Source: Burkholderiaceae bacterium
Lineage (GTDB): Bacteria > Pseudomonadota > Gammaproteobacteria > Burkholderiales > Burkholderiaceae_F
Direction: 5' to 3'
Length of the DNA stretch: 64,000 bases
Assembly (NCBI GenBank): GCA_022843955.1
Contig: JALHMQ010000004.1
Coordinates: forward strand, 303,919-367,918
How positions within the stretch are numbered: the stretch's first letter is position 1; every line of letters starts with the position of its first letter. Below are positions 1 to 7,713 of the stretch, piece by piece. The position numbers and the translations under genes were made by a program. The notes under the pieces are model-generated. The model saw only the letters and a list, made by a program, of their open reading frames with translations. It searched no databases and was not told the DNA's origin.

Positions 1-2
1 TT

Positions 3-1088
3 CTCACGCGGCTTCAACGGGCGACCCACCGCGACCTCCGACCAGCGGTCGCCCAGCGCTTTGGGCATCTCTTCGCCACGCAGCAGTTCTGTCGTGCTCC
101 ATCTCAGATGCATTGCCCCGAGTGCGTCAAGGAAGACGCATGGGACGGCCTGCCGTATGGACGCTTGCTGTGGGAGCTGACACCAGTCACATGTTGCCCG
201 ACTCACCGCGTGAAGCTTGTCGACAGCAAACGATGCGGCAAGGGTGCCGCTTCCACTTTCAGTCAACGTCCGCTGTTGAGCGGTGTCTGTCCCGACTGTG
301 GGTCAATTGGCTACGCATGTAGAGATGAGCGCGTCGAGGCGACTGACGAGGAAATCTGGATTGCCGAGCAAGTGGGTGCGCTCGTCGCGTTGACACCTGA
401 CGAGACGGCCGAGTTTGAGCCTGCGTCGGTCCGCGCGGGCATCGCGGCGACCGTGCGTGCGGAGTTTGGCGGCGAGCTGGCGACAGCGGCGGTCGCGAGC
501 GGTCTGGGGCGCACGTCAGTGTTCGCCTGGGTTCGCAAGGAGCGACTGCCGTCGCTCGATTCACTGCTGAAGTTCTGCTGGCGAGCACGCGCAGACCTCC
601 TGACGTTGCTTCACGGCACGTATCAGCGCAACGAGTCTGCTGGCGGCGTGCTCGCAACCTCTCTTGCCAAGCGCAAGTACTCACAGATTGCCCTCGACTG
701 GGAGCAGATTCGAACGATGCTCATCGAGGAGGCGAAGAAGACTGCGCCGCGCGCGGTCGAGGACGTGGCATCAGAGTTGGGAACCTGTTCAAGGAACATG
801 CGGGCGAGCCTGCCCGTGGAGACGGAACGCCTGGCCGAACGAAGCAAGCAGTACCAAGCCGCGGCATACGCGCAGAAGTCCGAGGAGTTGAAATCAAAAC
901 TGCGGGCTGCTGCGAACGCGCTCCTTGAAGAAGGCCAGCGCGTGACGAAGACGAACATCATGGAGCGCAGCGGTATTCGCATATTCAACGGTCGGTCGCG
1001 AATCAGGCAGGCTGCGCTGCGCGAGGTTCTGGCGGAGAACGGCATCACGATGACGCCGGTCGGAGCGTCGCTGTTGCCTACTGAGTGA
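3..1088 (+). CDS. TniQ-like zinc-finger/HTH protein, 5' end outside the window
   Basis: The reading frame is open to the left edge, so the N-terminus is missing; the first ATG in the window is at 108. Just after that ATG a C-x2-C pair (CPEC) is followed about 24 residues later by C-P-x-H, the arrangement of the TniQ/TnsD N-terminal zinc-binding domain. A second pair (CPDC) lies near residue 60. The C-terminal 150 residues contain a helix-turn-helix-like segment (EDVASELGTCSRNM) and a VTKTNIMERSG module. TniQ proteins select target sites for Tn7-like transposons, but no transposase or TnsC is visible here. It may therefore be an element remnant or a stand-alone DNA-binding protein. A decayed copy of its C-terminal module lies at 6733-7110. 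Confidence 0.6.
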   Translation, partial: LTRLQRATHRDLRPAVAQRFGHLFATQQFCRAPSQMHCPECVKEDAWDGLPYGRLLWELTPVTCCPTHRVKLVDSKRCGKGAASTFSQRPLLSGVCPDCGSIGYACRDERVEATDEEIWIAEQVGALVALTPDETAEFEPASVRAGIAATVRAEFGGELATAAVASGLGRTSVFAWVRKERLPSLDSLLKFCWRARADLLTLLHGTYQRNESAGGVLATSLAKRKYSQIALDWEQIRTMLIEEAKKTAPRAVEDVASELGTCSRNMRASLPVETERLAERSKQYQAAAYAQKSEELKSKLRAAANALLEEGQRVTKTNIMERSGIRIFNGRSRIRQAALREVLAENGITMTPVGASLLPTE

Positions 1089-1257
1089 GGCCGAGCGCGC
1101 AGCGCCGGTGAGATTGAACAGACCCTGACTCGTTCAGGCAGATTGATTGGCGGCAAGTCGCGAGAGGGGGATTGCCTTACGTTTCCGGGAGTCCAATGAG
1201 GCCTGCAATGCATCGGCCATCGCGCGGTAACGTCCTCCAGCGCCGAGGACCGCTCAA

Positions 1258-1899
1258 ATGAATACCCGACGACACGTGTCTACCACTGTCGCAATTCTCT
1301 TCGCGTTCGTCGTCATTTCCTACCAGTTGCTCAAGTCGATTGACAATGCCTCATCAACGACGTCGGTGCTGATGCTGCTTGTGGTGTTCTCTGTAGCGGC
1401 TTACACGCGCAAGCGGGCAATAGGCGGCTGGCTGCTCTACTGCTACTTCATCATGCTCAATCTGGTGAAGTGGTTCCCATGGCTACTGAGTGCCGTTGAG
1501 CAGTTTCTCGACACCGCACAGTGGCGCAACCTATATGCGCACGTGGCATTCGTAGCCCTCGCGCTCGCCACGTACGCCGCGACGGCCTACGCCATGTGGG
1601 CGATGCTGCTCCTGCTTTTTTCTCGAACGCCTAGGCAACTGGCGGCAACAAGACGCGCCTTGGTGATGACCGCAATCTCTGCCACCTGCACCTACCTCTT
1701 TGCTCAGCTGGTCGCTGTCGATGAAGACGCCGCCGGGTTCTTCGGGGCCATGCCGTTCGCTGTCGCGCTATCCGCATCGTGCATCAATCTGTACTTCAAA
1801 TACTCGCAGCGGGTGCGAAAAGTGTTTGCTGAGAACAGCTGGCCAGCTGCGACCAAGGAGGGAAGTAACTCGAGCCCGAGTTCACCTGCGGGCGTTTGA
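1258..1899 (+). CDS. Multi-pass membrane protein, DUF2569-like
   Basis: This 213-residue protein has about five hydrophobic segments (roughly residues 9-26, 36-49, 56-72, 92-122 and 134-175). An IGGWLL motif near residue 55 resembles the signature of DUF2569-type membrane proteins, whose function is unknown. The tail is Ser/Pro rich and hydrophilic. An AGGA ribosome-binding sequence sits about 10 bases before the ATG. The base composition is much less GC rich than the chromosome (30 of 60 bases at 1321-1380 are G or C), which fits an acquired gene. It is followed at once by an exonuclease-like gene on the same strand. The family assignment is tentative. Confidence 0.6.
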   Translation: MNTRRHVSTTVAILFAFVVISYQLLKSIDNASSTTSVLMLLVVFSVAAYTRKRAIGGWLLYCYFIMLNLVKWFPWLLSAVEQFLDTAQWRNLYAHVAFVALALATYAATAYAMWAMLLLLFSRTPRQLAATRRALVMTAISATCTYLFAQLVAVDEDAAGFFGAMPFAVALSASCINLYFKYSQRVRKVFAENSWPAATKEGSNSSPSSPAGV

Positions 1900-1921
1900 G
1901 GAACACCTTGACTTCAACACT

Positions 1922-2404
1922 ATGCGAATCTTCTTCGACACCGAGTTCACGGGGCTTACCTCAGATGCGAAATTGATTTCGATTGGCATGGTCGATGAGA
2001 CAGGCTCGCACGAGTTTTGCGCGGAGTGCGCTGATACGTTCGAACTTCGCGACTGCAGTGACTTCTGCCAGCGAGAAGTCATTCCTCACCTTGAGGGCGG
2101 CGCTGCTCGTCAGCGCTTGCGCGATGTTCAAGTAGCGTTCGATGCTTGGCTTCGCGCTCGAGGCCGTGACGCTGTCTTGGTGTGCGACTCGCTCAGAGAT
2201 GTGACCCAGCTAGCGTTGCTACTCCCTGGAGGGCTTCCTAAGAATGTGTCGGTCGCCGTGCTCGGCTGGGTGGGCAACCTCAGGCGTCGCGTCCTCAACT
2301 TTGGCCGTCGCATTCACCGGCGACATGGGTTGAGAGTGCACCATGCACTCGACGATGCAAAAGTGAATCGGCTTGTGCTAAGGCGGTACCGACCTCTGTC
2401 GTAG
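1922..2404 (+). CDS. DEDDh-type 3'-5' exonuclease-like protein
   Basis: This 160-residue protein begins with an FFDTEFTGL motif, which supplies the first D and E (residues 6 and 8) of the DEDD exonuclease active site. It then has an LISIG strand, a central D (VLVCDSL), and near the C-terminus H-x-A-x-x-D (HHALDD, residues 140-145), the H and last D of the DEDDh class. It resembles short proteins related to RNase T or the Rv2179c type of 3'-5' exoribonuclease. The frame stays open upstream to 1700, but the conserved fold starts at the ATG at 1922, so I chose that start. A GAGGAA sequence lies about 20 bases upstream, which is not ideal spacing. The substrate is unknown. Confidence 0.65.
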   Translation: MRIFFDTEFTGLTSDAKLISIGMVDETGSHEFCAECADTFELRDCSDFCQREVIPHLEGGAARQRLRDVQVAFDAWLRARGRDAVLVCDSLRDVTQLALLLPGGLPKNVSVAVLGWVGNLRRRVLNFGRRIHRRHGLRVHHALDDAKVNRLVLRRYRPLS

Positions 2405-2479
2405 TCCTACCTGCTTGACTTCCAATTAGGCGCTGCTCAACTCGTCGAGATGACCGCAGCCGAGAAGTACATCCGGTTC

Positions 2480-2600
2480 GAATGGCCGCGGGCGGGAATT
2501 CAGGCCGTCTGAGGCAAAGTTGTTTCGTCACATCCGGATAGAAGTGCAAGCGCTCGACGACTGCACTGCTCATTACCGCAACACGGTCTAACAGGAACAA
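2480..2600 (-). pseudogene. Decayed duplicate of the 3' end of the adjacent large gene
   Basis: Read on the minus strand this segment encodes LLDRVAVMSSAVVE followed later by LCLRRPEFPPAAIRT. The last 50 residues of the gene at 2612-5776 contain LMDRAAAMSTAVVD and LWLRRPELSAAATGAIRT in the same order and spacing. Nucleotide similarity is also clear, for example tcaggccgtctgag here against tcaggccgcctgag. The copy starts only about 11 bases beyond the stop codon of the intact gene and covers just its final 45 or so codons. I read it as the remnant of a tandem paralogue lost by deletion. It is unlikely to be expressed. Confidence 0.7.
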
Positions 2601-2611
2601 TGTGAGTAGCG

Positions 2612-5600
2612 CTAGCGTTGCGCGACGGCCGCCAGAGCACCTCTTATAGACCCGCTGGGCGTTCGGATAGCCCCCGTGGCCGCGGCCGACAGCTCAGGCC
2701 GCCTGAGCCACAACCGCTTCATGACCTCGGTGTTTGCGTGCGTGCCGTCAACCACCGCAGTGCTCATCGCCGCAGCCCGGTCCATTAAAGCGGCAGTCAG
2801 GCGGTACAGCGACTCCGCCGGGACGGTGAGTGCCACTTGCGCCTGCTCGACTTCAGGTGCCATCGGAAGCGGCAGCACCATCCGCTTGCCCGACGGATGC
2901 AATGCGAGCATCGCCCAGATAGGCCCCCCCGGCGTGGTAACCAATGTCGGCCGAAGTCCAGGCAGCGCATGTTCGAGCGCCAGAGCGAAGTCACCGCGCA
3001 TCCACCGGTCGTAAACGCGCAGGTCAATCCCTGACTCCGCCAGCGCTTGCCGAACGAGTACCAGCAGGACGTTGCGCGCCAGCGTCGGGTGCCAGTCCAT
3101 CATGCACAAGGCAACCGCCGCAGGCTCCTTTTCATACCGCTCGACGGGGCAATAGCCTGGCGCGTTCGCCGGCATTCCCTTGGGCCGCTTGACGAAGTCG
3201 TTCTCGTACTCGGACTGCAAGGCCGCGCGCTGGCTCCTCAGCGGCGTCTCGTTCGCCCAGTCCGCCGGTAGCCCCACCGCCGGCTCGGATGCCGCTCGAC
3301 CAATGAAGTGCACGAAGGGTTCGGTCAGGGGCACAGCGCCTGCCCCTTGCCTTTTCACGCGCGCAGTATCCAGCTGACGGTACAGCGCATCCAGATTCTG
3401 CATGCGAGTCCGAGCGGACGCATCGTTAAAGCCAAAGTTCTGTTCGCGCAGCACTTTGGCGAGGGTGGGGGCCACGAACGGCCCCGATAGGAGCACCTGC
3501 TGGGCGAGCACGATGCGGGCCACAGCGGCGTAGTTGCTTAAGTAAGTCGACCCGCGCGAACGCCCGGGAGCATTAACTTGGCCGTCCTTAAGCGCGGCCT
3601 CGTCGACCAGACGCTGGCGGCAGTTGCCGTCTGCCGGTCCGCAAAAAACAATTAGCTCCTCGTAGGGCGCGGCGAAGAGCACCATCTCACCGAATTCAAG
3701 TGCGCGCGCCGGGTGTGCCACTTGGAACATGGCGCGGTCAAAGGACACGGGTTTGTCCGCTCCTTCGCCGACGTAAAGCCCGCTGTGACGGGCGGGCTCG
3801 GAGGCCAGTGCCCCGGCCTGCACGGGTGAACTGGAGCAGGGCGCCAAGCGCGCCACCTCTTCGAGCTCCATCGGGGCAACGGCCAACGCCCCCAGTAAGC
3901 GGTCAGCGCAAGCGGGAGAAGCATCCAAATTCAACACCTCCCGATGCAGTCGCAGCATCGGGGCAAACCAACTGGTGTGATACGTCCAAATGGATTTGAC
4001 TGCATCCTCCGGGGACTCGGCGCCAGCGGCTGGCAATGGCGCTGGCCCCGGGTTCAGTCGGTAGTTCCACAGCGCAGGAGGCAGGACGTACTGCAGGTCG
4101 CTTGCGCGCTCCAGCATGCCGCCGTGGTGCATCAGGGTGCGACAACCCTCGTAGAGGTTCGAAGCACTCGCGGCGTCCTGCGAACCCCAGGTCCGAAAGT
4201 GCTCTGCGCGCATCGCGTAGGACGCAAAGTGGCCGCTATCTAGTCGGAAAGGCTCCCTGACACCAGTGTCGATGAACTCGCGGCAGCGGGAAAAGGGCAG
4301 TCGCCAGTCGGCCCGCTCCAGGTACACCAGCGTGAGCGTGGTCTGCTCCGACAGGTTCGATAGGGATTGCGTGATAGTTTGGGTGCTCGCGGCAAGCTGC
4401 TCTGAGAGCATCTGGAGCCTCTGCAGCGTCTGCTTTTGCAGCTCCATCACTTGCCGAAGCGCTTTCATGAGCCCTTCGTTCGGGTTCTGTGGTCCGCCTG
4501 CCAAGCCCGCAAGGCGCGCAAGTCCGGAAAAGGCCGCGACTGGGTCTCCAGAAAGGTACGAGGCCACCATATTGGTGGTGGTCGAGGCCATGGTGATGTT
4601 GTGCGAGAAGTTGGCCAAGTCGATGGGTAGTCCGAGCGCCTTGGCAAGTGCCGCCGCATCATTAGCCACCTGCAGGCCGGTGAGAACTTCATCGCGCGCA
4701 TCAAGGATGTCGACGCGTACTTGCAGCGCTTCAATCTCCTTCTCCCGGTCCTTGAGCTTCGGCAAGAACTTCGGGTTCTTCAGCATCTGCAACCGTTCGC
4801 GCGGGCCCATCTGCGCAAAGGCAGCTTCTTGCAACGCGGCCACATCGCCGTGCAACTCGTCAACGCGCTGTGACAGCCTTTCCGTGCGAGCGGCCTGGTC
4901 TTCGGCCATCGCCTGCAGTCGCGTGGCTTGCCGCGTCAGGCCCGCAACAGCGGCCTCAGCGTCCTTGCGCAGCGCAACCGCTCGGCTCAGGTTGTCCGCC
5001 TGAGTGCGTTCCAACTCGGAGGCGCGCTGCGCGTTCTGCCTCGCGCTCTCAGTCAATGCGGTAGTGACGAACTGGTGCATCTGCGTCTTAACCGCCTCGC
5101 GCTCGGCGCCGTCCATTCTCGCGTAGGTGTCGCTGCCTAGAATTTGTTCCTGCAGTTGCGCAAGCCGCTGCGCACGCTGCTCCGGCGAACCGGTCGATGG
5201 CAACTGCGAAGCGGCTTTTCTAACAACGTTCTCGGCGAGCGCCCGAATGTTGCGGTCACGCTCTGCTTGTGCCTGGCCCACGCGCCATTCAAACTGCCGT
5301 TCGCGGTACTCCAGGTTTAGGTCGCTGAACAAGCCCACGCCGACCAGCCCCACGGCGACTCCCTGCGCACCGGGGACGAGACCGGACAAGCCCGCAGCTG
5401 TGGTGGCCATGCGCTGCACGAAGCGCGCACCGTCCACGTAACCCTGCGCATCCAGCGAGACAGATGAGAGCTTGTCGCGCTCGCGCGCGAACGTTGCTCC
5501 AAGCTCAATGGTGGCGCGCTTACCCGTGTCCCATTTTTGCGGGTCTAGGTCGAGCTTGTCGAACAACGCATCGCCCAAGTCGCGCGGGTTGGGCGACACA

Positions 5601-5776
5601 GCTCGAGCGCTGGACTCCTGACCCAAGACGGACAGCGCCACAGGGGACGCCTGCCCGAGAGCAATAGCCGGCAGCAAGGTTGTGGCGGCCATCGCAAGGG
5701 ACAGGCTTGTCCGCCATATCACGCGACCGCGGTGGACCACGCGACAGTCGTCGTTCTGCGCGCGCACGGCGCTCAT
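2612..5776 (-). CDS. Large exported coiled-coil protein of unknown function
   Basis: I do not recognise this protein of about 1054 residues. The start at 5776 was chosen because its ATG overlaps the stop of the upstream gene in an ATGA, implying translational coupling; the frame itself is open to 5851. A signal peptide is likely: basic n-region, then LAMAATTLLPAIALG, with cleavage near residue 41. A glycine/valine-rich hydrophobic stretch (GAQGVAVGLVGVGLF, about residue 140) is followed by long Gln/Glu/Arg-rich helices (about residues 160-350) and a second heptad-like region near 450-490. The C-terminal half is probably globular, with scattered Cys and Trp. Alternating hydrophobic hairpin and coiled coil resembles alpha-helical secreted or pore-forming proteins, but that is only an analogy. 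Confidence 0.7.
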   Translation of the reverse strand: MSAVRAQNDDCRVVHRGRVIWRTSLSLAMAATTLLPAIALGQASPVALSVLGQESSARAVSPNPRDLGDALFDKLDLDPQKWDTGKRATIELGATFARERDKLSSVSLDAQGYVDGARFVQRMATTAAGLSGLVPGAQGVAVGLVGVGLFSDLNLEYRERQFEWRVGQAQAERDRNIRALAENVVRKAASQLPSTGSPEQRAQRLAQLQEQILGSDTYARMDGAEREAVKTQMHQFVTTALTESARQNAQRASELERTQADNLSRAVALRKDAEAAVAGLTRQATRLQAMAEDQAARTERLSQRVDELHGDVAALQEAAFAQMGPRERLQMLKNPKFLPKLKDREKEIEALQVRVDILDARDEVLTGLQVANDAAALAKALGLPIDLANFSHNITMASTTTNMVASYLSGDPVAAFSGLARLAGLAGGPQNPNEGLMKALRQVMELQKQTLQRLQMLSEQLAASTQTITQSLSNLSEQTTLTLVYLERADWRLPFSRCREFIDTGVREPFRLDSGHFASYAMRAEHFRTWGSQDAASASNLYEGCRTLMHHGGMLERASDLQYVLPPALWNYRLNPGPAPLPAAGAESPEDAVKSIWTYHTSWFAPMLRLHREVLNLDASPACADRLLGALAVAPMELEEVARLAPCSSSPVQAGALASEPARHSGLYVGEGADKPVSFDRAMFQVAHPARALEFGEMVLFAAPYEELIVFCGPADGNCRQRLVDEAALKDGQVNAPGRSRGSTYLSNYAAVARIVLAQQVLLSGPFVAPTLAKVLREQNFGFNDASARTRMQNLDALYRQLDTARVKRQGAGAVPLTEPFVHFIGRAASEPAVGLPADWANETPLRSQRAALQSEYENDFVKRPKGMPANAPGYCPVERYEKEPAAVALCMMDWHPTLARNVLLVLVRQALAESGIDLRVYDRWMRGDFALALEHALPGLRPTLVTTPGGPIWAMLALHPSGKRMVLPLPMAPEVEQAQVALTVPAESLYRLTAALMDRAAAMSTAVVDGTHANTEVMKRLWLRRPELSAAATGAIRTPSGSIRGALAAVAQR

Positions 5777-6333
5777 TGGCCGGCTTTCGGGGGTTGGGGA
5801 AAAGTCACCTTCCTGTCGCACGCTTGCGCGGGGTGCCCGGCCGCCAGACACATCGTCCTCAATTGCTCTTCAACGACCTGCATCTGTGCCGCCATGAACT
5901 GCATCCACCCGGCGGCGCTGAATTCCCTGCGCTCGCAACGCGCCGGCGGAAAGTCAGCTAAGTGCTTGGAGCACTGAGCTCGCCGGTCGGCAGTTATGAC
6001 CGGCAGGCACCAGCCCCGAGGGCCGAGTCCGGCGAGATGAGCAGGTGCTGGATTACGGGCCACATAGTCGATGACAGGCTCGAGGCCCCCGGGGCACCCC
6101 CAGGCGTACGGTTGACCCCTTCTGTTTCGTAAATCGGTCGACTCAACGGGGTCTTTCATGCCGATGCACAGCCGCATCTCTTCAGCCATGCACTTGGCGT
6201 CATAGCGCACGATGTAGTTCGGGTCGTTGCCGGACGAGGTCGGCCCCGGGGTTGGGCCAGCGCTTTGCGAATAGGAACCGGTGGCGACGAGGCACCCGAG
6301 AAGAAGTGACGCGAGGCGAGCAGTGTTCTTCAT
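5773..6333 (-). CDS. Small exported Cys-rich protein, coupled to the large gene downstream
   Basis: This 186-residue protein has an N-terminal signal peptide (LASLLLGCLVATGSYS, cleavage near residue 23). The mature part contains eight cysteines spread along its length, an even number suited to disulfides in the periplasm or outside the cell. No known domain is recognised. An AGAGAGAA sequence sits just before the ATG at 6333. Its TGA overlaps the ATG of the next gene by four bases (ATGA), so the two proteins are almost certainly made together and may form a complex. The isolated LLGC in the hydrophobic core is a poor lipobox because it comes too early. Confidence 0.7.
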   Translation of the reverse strand: MKNTARLASLLLGCLVATGSYSQSAGPTPGPTSSGNDPNYIVRYDAKCMAEEMRLCIGMKDPVESTDLRNRRGQPYAWGCPGGLEPVIDYVARNPAPAHLAGLGPRGWCLPVITADRRAQCSKHLADFPPARCERREFSAAGWMQFMAAQMQVVEEQLRTMCLAAGHPAQACDRKVTFPQPPKAGQ

Positions 6334-6732
6334 CTTGTTCTCTCTAGCGCCATCGGCGCGGTACGGGCGGGTGAATTTCTATCAGCGTCGCACGCCCAAA
6401 ACAAGCTGAAAAGGCCGAGCAGGCCTGCGGGACAACTTGGAGGCGACCGCGGCGCGAAGCGGCACAGGCACTGCTCGAAGGAGCGGGGACGTGGGCAACT
6501 CCTTGCTCAGAACTTAGGAGGCTTGACGAGTCCTGCTCTTCCCCAAAAGAAGCTGACGAGAACGTACCTGCATGCGCTACTCCAAGCGAATCAGTACATC
6601 AATCTCGCATGCTCGAAGAACGAGCGACAAGTTTCGGGCGGCGCTTGCGCGAACAGAGTTCAGGAATCGCGCGCGCGTCGCTGCATCGTTGGGGCCCGAA
6701 TCATCCGCACGGAATGACGCACCCTCCATTAG
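6334..6732. other. Intergenic stretch without a supported gene
   Basis: No open frame here has family similarity. Short frames on the plus strand (for example from 6523 and 6572) have no convincing ribosome-binding site and show no conserved motif. The right part probably belongs to the eroded upstream portion of the pseudogene that becomes recognisable at 6733. The left 90 bases should hold the promoter of the minus-strand gene pair starting at 6333, but I could not identify clear -10 and -35 elements. Confidence 0.4.
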
Positions 6733-7110
6733 CTGCTACGTGAGCGGCTGGTTGCTGAGGCCAAGAAGGCAAAACGAAAGCTTGGCGAAGTGGCTGCTGA
6801 ACTTGGCATGTGGCCGCGAACCTGGCCTTTGGTCGCCCCCGGGGAGTACAGCGAACTCGTGGAGCGCAGCAAAGAGCACCAAGTGGCGCGTGCAGTGCAG
6901 AAGCTGAGAGGACTGAAGGCGACTTGCCGTTCAGCTGCTTAGGCACTCATGGCGGAAGCAGGCGTGTCACGAAGACGAACGTCATTACGCGCAGCGGCGT
7001 AACGACGTTCACCTGTCGTTTCCGCATCCGCCATATCGCGCTTCGTGAAGTGCTCGCAAAGTTCGGCGTCGCCATGGTGTTGACAGGTCCATCCTTGGGC
7101 CTGCAAATTG
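6733..7110 (+). pseudogene. Frameshifted remnant of a TniQ-like C-terminal module
   Basis: Two segments match the C-terminus of the gene at 3-1088. The first (6733-6915) reads LLRERLVAEAKKAKRKLGEV and then ELVERSKEHQVARAVQKL; the intact gene has LIEEAKKTAPRAVEDV and RLAERSKQYQAAAYAQKS in the same places. The second (about 6960-7090) reads RVTKTNVITRSGVTTF and IALREVLAKFGVAM, against RVTKTNIMERSGIRIF and AALREVLAENGITM. The two segments are in different frames and a stop lies directly before the first, so the gene is broken. The N-terminal zinc-finger part is not found. Confidence 0.75.
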
Positions 7111-7174
7111 AAAGGTCGCCGCGCTATGGCCCGGGCGGACAAGCGTCCCTCCGTTCAGCGACGTCAGAAACGAC

Positions 7175-7198
7175 ACCGGCTGCCCTCGGGCAGCCGGT
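7175..7198. terminator. Strong GC hairpin, probable terminator
   Basis: An 11-base perfect inverted repeat (accggctgccc and gggcagccggt) is separated by only two bases, with short T-rich flanks (gtttcc on the plus strand, gtcgtttctg on the minus strand). It lies about 170 bases beyond the 3' end of tRNA-Arg and just after the pseudogene, so it could end transcription from either direction. Confidence 0.5.
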
Positions 7199-7366
7199 TT
7201 CCGCTCTACAGGGCAGCCTTAATCAGGGAAGACGTATGTCCGATGGAACGTGGCCGCACTTTGTCCGGCGATGTTTGGCCAGATGCAGAATCCGACGATA
7301 GATGGCCGCTTTGGCCAACTTCCATCGGATTCCACACTTCTTCTTTGAGCGAAATCTTGGGGAGGC

Positions 7367-7442
7367 TGGCGCGCCCGGCAGGAATCGAACCTGCGACCCT
7401 TGGCTTCGGAGGCCAATACTCTATCCCCTGAGCTACGGGCGC
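7367..7442 (-). tRNA. tRNA-Arg (anticodon CCG), CCA encoded
   Basis: The reverse complement folds as a standard 76-base tRNA. The acceptor stem GCGCCCG pairs with CGGGCGC and is followed by discriminator G and an encoded CCA (7369-7367). The D arm is GCTCAGGGGATAGAGT. The anticodon arm is TTGGC-CTCCGAA-GCCAA with anticodon CCG at 7409-7407. The T arm is GCAGG-TTCGATT-CCTGC. It reads the arginine codon CGG. Its 3' end faces the low-GC accessory region, the usual orientation for integration of islands at tRNA genes. Confidence 0.95.
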
Positions 7443-7474
7443 CATGGGCAGCGTAGCTGCCCGGTGAGGTGCGC

Positions 7475-7504
7475 AGGATACCGACTGCCTCTGGCAGCGT
7501 CCAA
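7475..7504 (-). promoter_or_regulatory. Candidate promoter of tRNA-Arg
   Basis: On the minus strand a TATCCT -10-like hexamer (7480-7475) follows TTGGAC (7504-7499) after an 18-base spacer. A GC-rich stretch (GCGCACC) comes directly after the -10, as is common in stable-RNA promoters. The -35 match is weak. Confidence 0.35.
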
Positions 7505-7625
7505 CCGCGGTCGCCCTTCTCTTGCAAGCGGCTGCACATCGCCTGTCTACCACCATCGAAAACACCGAGGGCATGGGTGCGTTCCGGCGCGCCTCAACAG
7601 GTTCCGACAGCCGCGACCCCGCGGA

Positions 7626-7631
7626 TATAAT
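7626..7631 (+). promoter_or_regulatory. Candidate -10 element for the di-haem cytochrome gene
   Basis: A perfect TATAAT lies 83 bases upstream of the cytochrome start in otherwise GC-rich DNA. A -35 match at the right distance (TTCCGA near 7602) is poor, so this is a suggestion only. Confidence 0.4.
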
Positions 7632-7713
7632 TCGCCGCCCGCACGCCCCCTTCCCCGTAGTCAAGCACACGCTCAGCCACGCACTCGCTGCGTGGTCGCG
7701 CCGGAGTTCACGC

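Noticed and set aside
5777..5851. Longer N-terminus for the large secreted protein (start at 5851)
   Set aside because: It would overlap the upstream gene by 79 bases and place 25 hydrophilic residues before the signal peptide; the ATGA overlap at 5773-5776 is a better start.
1..7366. Complete Tn7-like transposon at the tRNA gene
   Set aside because: Only a TniQ-like protein and a remnant of its C-terminus are present. No transposase, ATPase, terminal repeats or target duplication could be identified in this window.
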